The translations under genes were made by a program, and so were the position numbers. A stretch of 64,000 nt of DNA from Clostridia bacterium (GTDB lineage: Bacteria; Bacillota; Clostridia; Oscillospirales; Acutalibacteraceae). Below the pieces are notes generated by a model that worked only from the letters and a program-made list of their open reading frames with translations, was not told the DNA's origin and ran no database searches. The stretch is taken from NCBI GenBank assembly GCA_017397105.1, contig JAFQKF010000033.1, positions 1-64,000 of the forward strand, given 5' to 3'. Below, piece after piece: positions 16,177 through 24,417 of this stretch. Position 1 is the first letter of the stretch, and every line of letters starts with the position of its first letter.

Positions 16177-16930
16177 AAAGAGAAAAACTCCGCTCACTAA
16201 AGAGCTTACAAAAGGTATAATTGCCGAAAATCCCGTGCTTCGCCTTGTGCTTGGTACGTGCCCCACTCTTGCAACCTCTGTTTCGGTCACCAATGCAATA
16301 GGCATGGGCATTGCCGCAACGCTTGTTCTTGTGTGTTCCAACGTTGTTATTTCGGCGCTCAGGAAGGTTATTCCCTCAAAGGTGAGAATCCCTGCTTACA
16401 TTGTTGTTATAGCTTCATTCGTTACGATTGTTCAGATGCTTGTAAAAGCGTTTGTGCCCGCTCTCGATGAGGCACTTGGCGTTTACCTGCCTCTTATTGT
16501 TGTTAACTGCATTATCCTTGGCAGAGCCGAGGCTTTTGCAGGCAAGAATTCCGTTGCCGCTTCTTTCCTTGACGGCGTGGGAATGGGTATCGGCTTTACC
16601 GTAGCTCTCGTTGTTATGGCAACAATCAGAGAGGTTCTCGGCTCAGGCACTTTCCTTGACGGGATTGACAGTCTTACAGCCCTTTTCGGCTACACAGGCT
16701 TTACGGGCTTCAAAAACATTCTCAGTCAGCCCATGGCTATTCTTACCCTTGCACCCGGCGGATTCTTTGTTTTCGGTGTGGTTATGGCTCTTGCCAATAT
16801 GCTCGCTGAAAGAAAGGGCAAGCCCAAGGCAGAGCACACGGGATGCGCAGGCTGCCCCATGGCTCACAGCTGCGGCCTCAGAGCATCCGATTGCTCTGAA
16901 AATAAGGAAAAGGAGGAAAAAGCGGTATGA
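16169..16930 (+). CDS. rnfE: Rnf complex subunit E with cysteine-rich C-terminal tail
   Basis: A 253-residue integral membrane subunit (NqrD homologue) that helps form the transmembrane electron and ion path. The core has six helices and the LVLGTCPTLATS and VNCIILGRAEAFA motifs. After the last helix is a hydrophilic tail with four cysteines (226, 229, 235, 242; CAGCPMAHSC..C) and a Lys/Glu-rich end, absent from E. coli RsxE. The tail could bind metal or an Fe-S cluster on the cytoplasmic face. It overlaps both neighbours. Confidence 0.95.
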   Translation: MAEKRKTPLTKELTKGIIAENPVLRLVLGTCPTLATSVSVTNAIGMGIAATLVLVCSNVVISALRKVIPSKVRIPAYIVVIASFVTIVQMLVKAFVPALDEALGVYLPLIVVNCIILGRAEAFAGKNSVAASFLDGVGMGIGFTVALVVMATIREVLGSGTFLDGIDSLTALFGYTGFTGFKNILSQPMAILTLAPGGFFVFGVVMALANMLAERKGKPKAEHTGCAGCPMAHSCGLRASDCSENKEKEEKAV

Positions 16931-17529
16931 AAATGTTCGCAATTTTACTTACGGCAATTCTGACGGAAAACTTCATACTCAGCAAGTTCCTCGGAATTTG
17001 TCCTTTCCTCGGAGTTTCAAAGAAGCTCAACACTGCAGTAGGTATGTCGGTTGCCGTTATTTTTGTTATGGCGCTTTCCACTGCGGTTACTTATCCTATT
17101 AACGTTTGCATACTTGTTCCGAAGAATCTCGAATATCTTCAGACGATAGTTTTCATTCTTGTTATTGCCGCTCTTGTTCAGCTTGTTGAAATAATACTCA
17201 AGAAGTTTATTCCCGCTCTCTATCAGGCGCTCGGAATTTATCTTCCTCTTATCACAACAAACTGCGCTGTTCTCGGTGTTGTTCTTCTCAATATCGATAA
17301 CGGCTACACAAACGGTATGACGGGCTTTGCTCAGTCAATGGTAAATGCCGTTGGCGCAGGTATAGGCTTCCTTGTAGCGATGGTAATGTTCGCAGGTGTT
17401 CGCGAAAGGCTTGAAAGCTGCGATATTCCCAAAAACCTCAAGGGCTTGCCCTCTACACTCATCGCAGCAGCTCTCGTTTCCCTTTCTTTCCAGGGCTTTA
17501 CGGGCGTTGTTGAAGGAATTTTCGGTTAA
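16927..17529 (+). CDS. rnfA: Rnf complex subunit A
   Basis: A 200-residue, six-helix membrane subunit (NqrE homologue) that pairs with RnfE in an inverted pseudo-symmetric arrangement; the pair carries a membrane Fe-S centre in solved homologues. Visible motifs are ENFILSKFLGICPFLG near residue 15 and ITTNCAVLGV near 110, each holding the expected cysteine. The ATG overlaps the rnfE stop by 4 bases. Confidence 0.96.
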   Translation: MKMFAILLTAILTENFILSKFLGICPFLGVSKKLNTAVGMSVAVIFVMALSTAVTYPINVCILVPKNLEYLQTIVFILVIAALVQLVEIILKKFIPALYQALGIYLPLITTNCAVLGVVLLNIDNGYTNGMTGFAQSMVNAVGAGIGFLVAMVMFAGVRERLESCDIPKNLKGLPSTLIAAALVSLSFQGFTGVVEGIFG

Positions 17530-17547
17530 GAAAGGCGGTAGTGAATT

Positions 17548-18351
17548 ATGACTTCAATTATTACTGCCGTTGTGGTTGTTGCGGTTATAGGAGCAATAGC
17601 AGGTCTCGGCCTTGCAATTGCCTCCAAGGTTTTTGCCGTTCCCGTTGACGAGAAGGCAGAGAAAATCCGCGAATGTCTGCCCGGAGCAAACTGCGGTGCC
17701 TGCGGTTATTCGGGCTGTGACGGCTATGCTCAGGCACTTTCCAACGGAGAAACAACAGATACGGCTCTTTGCAATCCCGGCGGAAGCGAAGTTTCTGCTC
17801 AGATTGCTGAGATTACAGGGCTTAGCGCAGGTGAGGTCAAGCCCATGGCGGCGGTTGTACTCTGCCAGGGTCACAACAACAACGCAACCACCAAGCTTGA
17901 GTATCAGGGTGTTCAGAGCTGTAAAATGGCGGCTCAGCTTTTCGGCGGTCCCAAAGACTGCATTTACGGCTGTGTAGGCATGGGTGACTGTGTTGAAGCC
18001 TGCCCCTATGATGCAATTCAGCTTTGCGACGGCGTTGCAAGAATTAATCCTCTGCTTTGCCGTGCGTGCAAAATGTGCGTGGCATCGTGCCCCAAGGGTA
18101 TCATCAAGCTTATGCCTCTTCATGAAGCAAAGGCTGCAGTGCTTTGCAACAATCACGATAAGGGTGTTCTTACCATGAAGGAATGTAAAGCAGGCTGCAT
18201 CGGATGTATGAAGTGTGTAAAGGTATGCCAGTTTGATGCGGTAAAAGTTGTAAATTATTGTGCCGAAGTTGATTTTGATAAGTGCGTAGGCTGCGGTGCC
18301 TGCCACAGCGCGTGCCCCAAGGGTGCGATTGATATTATCAGACTCGGTTAA
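17548..18351 (+). CDS. rnfB: Rnf complex subunit B (multi-cluster ferredoxin)
   Basis: A 267-residue membrane-anchored subunit that receives electrons from reduced ferredoxin. One N-terminal helix (1-28) is followed by a four-cysteine cluster motif C-x5-C-x2-C-x4-C (Cys43, 49, 52, 57). The second half carries several ferredoxin motifs (GDCVEACPYDA, CRACKMCVASCP, CIGCMKCVKVCQ, CVGCGACHSACP), so at least four more clusters are likely. It is the last gene of the rnf unit; a strong hairpin follows at 18359. Confidence 0.96.
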   Translation: MTSIITAVVVVAVIGAIAGLGLAIASKVFAVPVDEKAEKIRECLPGANCGACGYSGCDGYAQALSNGETTDTALCNPGGSEVSAQIAEITGLSAGEVKPMAAVVLCQGHNNNATTKLEYQGVQSCKMAAQLFGGPKDCIYGCVGMGDCVEACPYDAIQLCDGVARINPLLCRACKMCVASCPKGIIKLMPLHEAKAAVLCNNHDKGVLTMKECKAGCIGCMKCVKVCQFDAVKVVNYCAEVDFDKCVGCGACHSACPKGAIDIIRLG

Positions 18352-18358
18352 AATCCAA

Positions 18359-18382
18359 CCCCGTCCGCATTTGCGGATGGGG
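18359..18382 (+). other. Hairpin between rnfB and the beta-galactosidase gene
   Basis: A 10-bp GC-rich stem (18359-18368/18373-18382, one G-U pair) with a 4-base loop directly after the rnfB stop. No T-run follows, so it is not a classical terminator; it may protect the rnf mRNA 3' end or attenuate read-through into the GH2 gene. Confidence 0.55.
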
Positions 18383-18408
18383 TGATTGCGTGGTAAAGGA
18401 GAATGCTA

Positions 18409-21384
18409 ATGCCTGAGATTAAAAGATACCACAGAATGGTTGAATACAGTCACGTGGGCTGTGAGAGGCCCTGTGCATATTTTATCCCCTTTGCAAAGGG
18501 TGAGGATGCTTCGGCTGACAGAGAGAAATCATCCCTGCTTACAAGCCTTTGCGGCGAGTGGGATTTCAGATTTTTTGAAAATATTGAAAGACTTGAGATT
18601 GAAAAAGCAGATTTTGCCTGCAACGTCAGATGTGAAGATAAAATGGCGGTGCCCGGCTGCTGGCAGTTGAACGTAGATAAGGGCTATGACGTGCCCAATT
18701 ATATCAATCAGGATTATCCGTATCCCGTTGACCCTCCGCATTTACCCGACGTTATTCCCTGCGGATTTTACAGAAAAAAGATTGATTTTACAAAGAAAGA
18801 AAACAGAAAGTATTACATAAATTTTGAAGGTGTTTCCTCGTGCTTTTACCTTTGGGTTAACGGCAGCTTTGCCGCTTACAGTCAGGTGAGCCACAGCACA
18901 AGCGTTATTGATATAACCGATTACCTTGTAAGCGGAGAAAATACTTTTGAAGTGCTTGTTGTAAAGCACTGCGACGGTTCATACCTTGAGGACCAGGATT
19001 TCTTCAGGCTTTCCGGTATCTTCAGGGAGGTTTACATCCTTGAAAGGGAAGAGAAGCATATCAAGGATATCCGCCTTATCAATAAGGTGAATGAAAATCT
19101 TGATTCTGCGGCGCTCACTGTTGAGCTTGAGAGTGCAGATGCTCAGATTACCCTTAAAAACAGCAAGGGTGAAACTGTTGCAAGCGGTAACACCGAGGAC
19201 GGAAAGATTAAATTTGAAATTGAAAATCCCGAGCTGTGGAATTATGAAGTTCCCGTGCTTTATTCCATGGAGATAGAAACTCCGGCTGAAAGCATTTGCC
19301 TTTCTGTCGGCTTCAAGAGATTTGAGATAAAGAACAGCTGCGTTTACCTTAATGGCAAAAAGGTTAAATCAAAGGGCATCAACCGCCACGACAGTAATCC
19401 CGAAACAGGCTACTGGGTGAGCGTTGAGCAGATGCTTGAAGAGCTTTATATGTTCAAAAGAGCCAATGTCAATACCATACGCACCTCTCACTATCCCAAC
19501 GACCCCCGATTCCTTGAAATGTGTGACCGCCTCGGATTTATGGTTATTGACGAAGCGGATATTGAAACTCACGGCATGGGTTATAATTTCGGCGATTGGT
19601 ACTGGGATTTCTGGTCGCATCTTTCCGATATCCCCGAGTGGCGTGAGGTTTACATTGACAGAGCGAAGCTGCTTTATGAGAGAGATAAAAACCACGTCTG
19701 CGTAATCATGTGGTCGCTCGGTAATGAGTCGGGCTGCGGCGAGAATCACCGTGCCATGGCAAACTTTATCCGCTCAAGGGATGAGGATGCAATAATCCAT
19801 TACGAAAACGCAAGGCTTGAGTACGAAGAAAGAGTAAATAAGGATTTCAAGGATATTTCGGATGTTGAAAGCAGAATGTACGCCTCTCTCGAATATCTTG
19901 AGGAATATCTTGCGGACGATAACCTCAAAAAGCCGTTTTTCTACTGCGAATACGTTGACTCGATGAGTACGGGCGAGATTGCCGCTCATTGGGACGGATA
20001 TGAGGACAATGATAAATATTTCGGCGGCTGCGTATGGGAATTCTGTGACCATGCAGTAAATATCGGCACTAAGGAAAATCCCCGTTACCGCTACGGCGGC
20101 GACTTTGGTGACTGGCCTAATGACGGCATCTGCTGCATTGACGGCCTTGTTTATCCTGACCGCTCTCTTCGCCCCGGATATTTCGATATGAAAAAGGTGT
20201 ACGAGCCTTTTGAAGTAAAGTACGATAACGGCACAATCAACGTAAGAAACAAGAAATTCTTCACTTGCCTTGGCGATTTGTGCGCTTACTGGGAAATTGA
20301 GGTTGACGGTAAACCCGTAAAGAGCGGCAATATTGATTGCCTTGAAATCGCACCGAGAGAGAATAAGGATTACAGCCTTTTTGACGGCGGCGATTTTGAT
20401 TCCCTTACAACCCTCAACGTTTATTTCAGGCAGCGCTTTGATACCGAATGGGCAAAGGCAGGCTATGAAGTGGGCTTTGCTCAGTTCATACTCAGCGATA
20501 ACTATAAGAAGACTGAAAGCAAGCCTGTAAACGGACTTGAAATCAATGAATCCTTTGATAAGATTACGGTTTCCTGCGCTGATACCGCCTATGTTTTCGA
20601 TAAGGTGACGGGCGTTGTTGAGCAGATAATCTGCGGCGGAAAAGCGATGCTTGACAAGCCTGTGTCATTCAATATGTGGCGCACGGTTACTTATAATTCA
20701 GGCGGATATATCGAAACGTGGAAGCGTGCAAGATATGATAAAATCGTTCAGAAAACGTATAACGTCAGCTCTGAAAACAGGGATGACAGTTTTGTTATAA
20801 CGGCGGACGTTGCTTTTTCAAGTGCAGCTATGCCTCCTGCAGTCAGAGCAAGGGTAGAGTACGTATTTACCGCTGACGGTGCGCTTACCGTTAAAACGAA
20901 TGCAAAGGTAACCTACAATGCACCCGAGCTGCCGAGATTCGGCCTGAGCATTGTTCTGCCCGAAAGCTACGATAAAACCTATTACCTCGGCTACGGCCCG
21001 ATGGAGAGCTACTGCGAGCGTTACGGCAGCGCAAGGCTGTCGCTTTATGAAACCACCGCCAAGGATGATTACGAGCATTACGTTGCACCGCAGGAGTCTT
21101 CATCCCATTATGCGGTAAGGTGCGCAGGCGTTTCCGACGGTAAGACGGGCCTTGATTTCTATGCTGAGGCACCCTCTGCTTTCTGCTTCAAGGCTATTCC
21201 TTACAGCGATACCGATATCCACAACACCGCTCACGATGATGAGCTCCCCGAAAGCCGTAACACCTTCGTATCACTGGATTATAAAATCCATGCAGGTGTT
21301 ATCGGCAGAGAGGGCAAGTATCCCGAAAGAATTTTTAACGAAAAGGAGTTTGAATTCTGTGTGCGCATTGAGCCGCATTCATAA
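18409..21384 (+). CDS. Beta-galactosidase, glycoside hydrolase family 2 (LacZ type)
   Basis: A 991-residue cytoplasmic enzyme hydrolysing terminal beta-galactosides, with no signal peptide. Domains in order: sugar-binding jelly roll, Ig-like domain, TIM barrel, Ig-like domain and the C-terminal beta-sandwich (Bgal small chain, with YYLGYGPMESYCER). The acid/base is Glu440 in SLGNESG and the nucleophile Glu514 in YCEYVDSM. The ATG at 18409 lies 7 bases after GGAG; an ATG at 18403 is too close. It lies 57 bases after rnfB with no promoter that I recognise, so read-through from the rnf unit is possible. Confidence 0.93.
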   Translation: MPEIKRYHRMVEYSHVGCERPCAYFIPFAKGEDASADREKSSLLTSLCGEWDFRFFENIERLEIEKADFACNVRCEDKMAVPGCWQLNVDKGYDVPNYINQDYPYPVDPPHLPDVIPCGFYRKKIDFTKKENRKYYINFEGVSSCFYLWVNGSFAAYSQVSHSTSVIDITDYLVSGENTFEVLVVKHCDGSYLEDQDFFRLSGIFREVYILEREEKHIKDIRLINKVNENLDSAALTVELESADAQITLKNSKGETVASGNTEDGKIKFEIENPELWNYEVPVLYSMEIETPAESICLSVGFKRFEIKNSCVYLNGKKVKSKGINRHDSNPETGYWVSVEQMLEELYMFKRANVNTIRTSHYPNDPRFLEMCDRLGFMVIDEADIETHGMGYNFGDWYWDFWSHLSDIPEWREVYIDRAKLLYERDKNHVCVIMWSLGNESGCGENHRAMANFIRSRDEDAIIHYENARLEYEERVNKDFKDISDVESRMYASLEYLEEYLADDNLKKPFFYCEYVDSMSTGEIAAHWDGYEDNDKYFGGCVWEFCDHAVNIGTKENPRYRYGGDFGDWPNDGICCIDGLVYPDRSLRPGYFDMKKVYEPFEVKYDNGTINVRNKKFFTCLGDLCAYWEIEVDGKPVKSGNIDCLEIAPRENKDYSLFDGGDFDSLTTLNVYFRQRFDTEWAKAGYEVGFAQFILSDNYKKTESKPVNGLEINESFDKITVSCADTAYVFDKVTGVVEQIICGGKAMLDKPVSFNMWRTVTYNSGGYIETWKRARYDKIVQKTYNVSSENRDDSFVITADVAFSSAAMPPAVRARVEYVFTADGALTVKTNAKVTYNAPELPRFGLSIVLPESYDKTYYLGYGPMESYCERYGSARLSLYETTAKDDYEHYVAPQESSSHYAVRCAGVSDGKTGLDFYAEAPSAFCFKAIPYSDTDIHNTAHDDELPESRNTFVSLDYKIHAGVIGREGKYPERIFNEKEFEFCVRIEPHS

Positions 21385-21398
21385 TTCACACGTCAGCA

Positions 21399-22505
21399 AT
21401 GCCTGCCATAAGTGTACTGATTAAGCCTGCATCCAGCGCCTGCAATATGAATTGCTCGTATTGCTTTTACAAGGATGTGGCGAAAAACAGAAAAAACGGC
21501 TTTGAAGGAATGCTCAGTATTGAAAATGCGGAGAAAATCGTAAAATCCGCAATGGAATTTGCTCAAGGCAGCTGCTCATTTATGTTTCAGGGCGGTGAAC
21601 CCACGCTCGCAGGGCTTGATTTCTTTAAAGAGTTTGTTAATCTTGAAAAGAAATATGCCAAAAAGGGCGTGCGGGTGTTCAACGCATTGCAGACAAATGG
21701 GTATGCGCTCGATGAAGAGTGGGCGGATTTCTTTGTGAAAAACGGGTTTTTAATCGGTCTTTCACTTGACGGACCTGCCACCTTGCACGATTTTTACCGC
21801 ACGGATAACAGCGGAGAGGAAACCTTTAAAAGAGTTATCAGAACAGCGGAAATCTTCAAAAAAAAGGGCGTGGAGTTCAATATCCTGAGCGTTGTTACGG
21901 CGCAGGGTGCACGGAGCATTGAAAAAACTTATAATTTTTTTAAAAAGCAGGGCTTTAAGTGGCTTCAGTTTATTCCGTGCCTTGAGCCGCTGGGCGAAAG
22001 CAGGGATAAGGAGCAGCAGTGCATGAGCGTCAACGCTTATGCGGATTACCTTATCAGGATTTTTGATTTATGGTTTGACGATTTGCAAAAGGGCAATTAC
22101 GTCAGCATACGCCATATAGACAACTGGCTTTCCGTGTTGCTCACGGGCAGGGCGGAGAATTGCGGCATGAGCGGCAGGTGCAGTATTCAGTTTGTTGTTG
22201 AGGGCGACGGCGGAGTTTATCCGTGCGACTTTTACGTGCTTGATGAGTACAGAATGGGCACGGTTGGTGAACAGAGCTTTGCCGGGTTTGCAAACAGTAC
22301 GGTGGCAAGAAGATTTGTTGAAGCCTCCTTCGGCGTGCCTGAGGAGTGCGGCAAATGCGAATTCTATCCGTTGTGCCGCAACGGCTGCAGGAGGGACAGG
22401 GAAACGCCCGCCTCAAAGAACTATTATTGCAGTGCGTATAAGGAATTCTTTGAAAAAAGAGCCGGCAGACTCAGGCAGGCGGCGTGGCTTGTTCGCTCAA
22501 TGTAA
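21399..22505 (+). CDS. Radical SAM/SPASM enzyme, anaerobic sulfatase-maturase type
   Basis: A 368-residue radical SAM protein. The SAM cluster motif CNMNCSYC uses Cys15, Cys19 and Cys22; it is followed by MFQGGEPTLAG and SLDGPATLHDFYR. The C-terminal SPASM region has CGMSGRCS, VYPCDFY, and CGKCEFYPLCRNGC for two auxiliary [4Fe-4S] clusters. Members of this family convert a Cys or Ser of sulfatases to formylglycine without oxygen. No sulfatase is coded here, so its substrate must be coded elsewhere or be something else. It starts 14 bases after the GH2 gene with no Shine-Dalgarno, which suggests translation coupled to its neighbour. Its stop is 3 bases before a new promoter. Confidence 0.88.
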   Translation: MPAISVLIKPASSACNMNCSYCFYKDVAKNRKNGFEGMLSIENAEKIVKSAMEFAQGSCSFMFQGGEPTLAGLDFFKEFVNLEKKYAKKGVRVFNALQTNGYALDEEWADFFVKNGFLIGLSLDGPATLHDFYRTDNSGEETFKRVIRTAEIFKKKGVEFNILSVVTAQGARSIEKTYNFFKKQGFKWLQFIPCLEPLGESRDKEQQCMSVNAYADYLIRIFDLWFDDLQKGNYVSIRHIDNWLSVLLTGRAENCGMSGRCSIQFVVEGDGGVYPCDFYVLDEYRMGTVGEQSFAGFANSTVARRFVEASFGVPEECGKCEFYPLCRNGCRRDRETPASKNYYCSAYKEFFEKRAGRLRQAAWLVRSM

Positions 22506-22507
22506 TA

Positions 22508-22536
22508 TTGATTTTTATAAAATAGTGTAGTATAAT
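22508..22536 (+). promoter_or_regulatory. Sigma-A promoter of the secreted hydrolase gene
   Basis: TTGATT (22508-22513), a 17-base spacer and a perfect TATAAT (22531-22536), 34 bases before the start codon. Confidence 0.75.
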
Positions 22537-22569
22537 AATTAACATCTTTTAACTTGAAAGGGGAAAATT

Positions 22570-24417
22570 ATGATGAAAAAAGTAATTTCCGTCATTTTGT
22601 GCGTAGCAATGCTCGTATCCGTTTGCACGGTTTTCGGCATGGCAGTTCAGAATGAAAAATCCTACACCGTGCTTGACAGTGTTGATGAGCTTGCCTCGGC
22701 AGACCTCGGCAACGGCACTTACCCCATCGTTTTCGTTACAGGCATCGGCCAGTCTTACAGCTACCTCTACGATGATGAAGGCAATGAAATTGCAAAGTGG
22801 AATCTTTTCTGCAACGATTTCAGCTTCCTTTTCAAAGAAATCGGCACTTACGTTGATATCCTCAGCCTTGTAGGCGGCCTTCTCGGTACGTTGGTTACAG
22901 GCGTAAACCTTATCAGCGAAAGAACGGTTGATTCTCTCATCACCTCTCTTTTCAGATACAACACCGTTGATAAAGAGGGCAAGCTTCCCTCAAACGTTGT
23001 AACTCCTCTTCAGAAGTGCTCCGTTGCAGCTATGGACGAAGAAGCAAAGGATAATTTCTACAGAACAATTCCCTGCGAGGACGTTCTCGGCGAAATCACC
23101 GAAGAGGACCTTTACTGCTTCAACTATTCCGCATTCTCCTTTACTTACAACAACGCTTCAAACCTTAACGATTTCATCAATAACGTAGTTCTTGCTCAGA
23201 CGGGCGCTGAGAAGGTAGTTCTTATCCCCATGAGCATGGGTGCTTCCGTAGTAAGCGCTTATCTTCAGGATTACGGCACAACCGGCAAGGTTGCAAGAAT
23301 CGTAAGCATCGTAGGCGCATGGTACGGCAGCGACGTTCTTGCCGACCTTGTTGAGCTCAAGTATGATGAAAACGCTCCCGAAATGGTTTACAACGGCCTT
23401 GTAGCTGAGCTTATAGGCGAGCCCTGGGGCTATCTTGTAAACTGCGTTATCCGTATTTTCCCCAAAGCAACTCTCAGAAGCGTAATTGATGAGATTCTTA
23501 ACAGTCTCGTTGAAAATCTTGTTCTCAAGACCCCCTCACTCCTTGGTCTTATTCCTCCTGACAGATATCCCGCAATCAGAGAGAACAGACTCGCAAAAAG
23601 TCCTGACCTTGCTTACATTATGGAGCAGACCGACAAATATTATCAGGCTCAGGTTAATCTTGAAAAAACAATGAACACCCTCAATAAAGATTACGGTGTT
23701 GATTTCTTCTTTATTGCAGGCTACGGTCTCGGATTCGGCGGATACAGCTCGGATTATTCCTTCTTCCAGTTCCTTGACAGTGCAAACGAAGTAAACTCCG
23801 ACGAAATCATTCAGATTGAGTCCACCGTTCCCGGTGCAACAAGCGTTCTTTACGGCACAACCTTCAGCGAGGATTACCTTGCAGGCGTTGACGCAAAGTA
23901 TATTTCCCCCGACAAGTCGGTTGATATTTCAAAGGCATATTTCCCTGACAGATGCTGGCTCTTCGTTGAGCAGAAGCATGAGCTTGAAAATAACAACACA
24001 GCTCTCAAGCTTGCTCTTGACCTTGCAACAGGAAAGGTTACCTGCGTTGAGGATGCTGAGGATACTTATCCCAGATTCAACGAATCAAGAGATATCAAGC
24101 GTCTGAGAAGAAACTATATCCCTGATCTTGAAAGATGGCTTGAAACCAATACTCTTACCGCAGAGCAGCAGGCAGTTCTTGATAAGAACAACGCCGCAGT
24201 TGATGCTATGACAGCAAGAACCATCAACGACCGTGACGCTGACGATGCACTCATGGATGAGTATGAGATGATGCTTGTTGATTTTGGCGTTTACGGCGCT
24301 CCGGAACCCGAAGAGGAAGACGGTCTTACCAAGGTTCTCAAGGGTATGAGCGACACAACCTATAAGATTTTCGGCGCTAAGGGTTATATTGATATCCTCA
24401 ATCCCTTTGCAAAATAA
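22570..24417 (+). CDS. Secreted alpha/beta-hydrolase-like protein
   Basis: A 615-residue exported protein. Residues 1-26 are a signal peptide with basic head and cleavage near AVQN. The start of the mature part (YPIVFVTGIGQ, about 51-61) looks like the first strand and oxyanion loop of an alpha/beta hydrolase. The nucleophile elbow is probably PMSMG with Ser222, where the usual first Gly is Pro. Asp/His candidates cannot be fixed by eye. About 390 residues follow with no motif I recognise. An esterase/lipase or cell-wall-related acyl hydrolase is plausible. GAAAGG precedes two tandem ATG codons; either may be used. It overlaps the next gene by one base (TAATG). Confidence 0.7.
   Translation: MMKKVISVILCVAMLVSVCTVFGMAVQNEKSYTVLDSVDELASADLGNGTYPIVFVTGIGQSYSYLYDDEGNEIAKWNLFCNDFSFLFKEIGTYVDILSLVGGLLGTLVTGVNLISERTVDSLITSLFRYNTVDKEGKLPSNVVTPLQKCSVAAMDEEAKDNFYRTIPCEDVLGEITEEDLYCFNYSAFSFTYNNASNLNDFINNVVLAQTGAEKVVLIPMSMGASVVSAYLQDYGTTGKVARIVSIVGAWYGSDVLADLVELKYDENAPEMVYNGLVAELIGEPWGYLVNCVIRIFPKATLRSVIDEILNSLVENLVLKTPSLLGLIPPDRYPAIRENRLAKSPDLAYIMEQTDKYYQAQVNLEKTMNTLNKDYGVDFFFIAGYGLGFGGYSSDYSFFQFLDSANEVNSDEIIQIESTVPGATSVLYGTTFSEDYLAGVDAKYISPDKSVDISKAYFPDRCWLFVEQKHELENNNTALKLALDLATGKVTCVEDAEDTYPRFNESRDIKRLRRNYIPDLERWLETNTLTAEQQAVLDKNNAAVDAMTARTINDRDADDALMDEYEMMLVDFGVYGAPEPEEEDGLTKVLKGMSDTTYKIFGAKGYIDILNPFAK

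Noticed and set aside
17554..18306. 250-codon frame opposite rnfB
   Set aside because: Its many Cys/His come from the Fe-S cysteine codons of rnfB read backwards.
18359..18382. rnfB-GH2 hairpin as a Rho-independent terminator
   Set aside because: No T-run follows the stem, so it is reported only as a hairpin.
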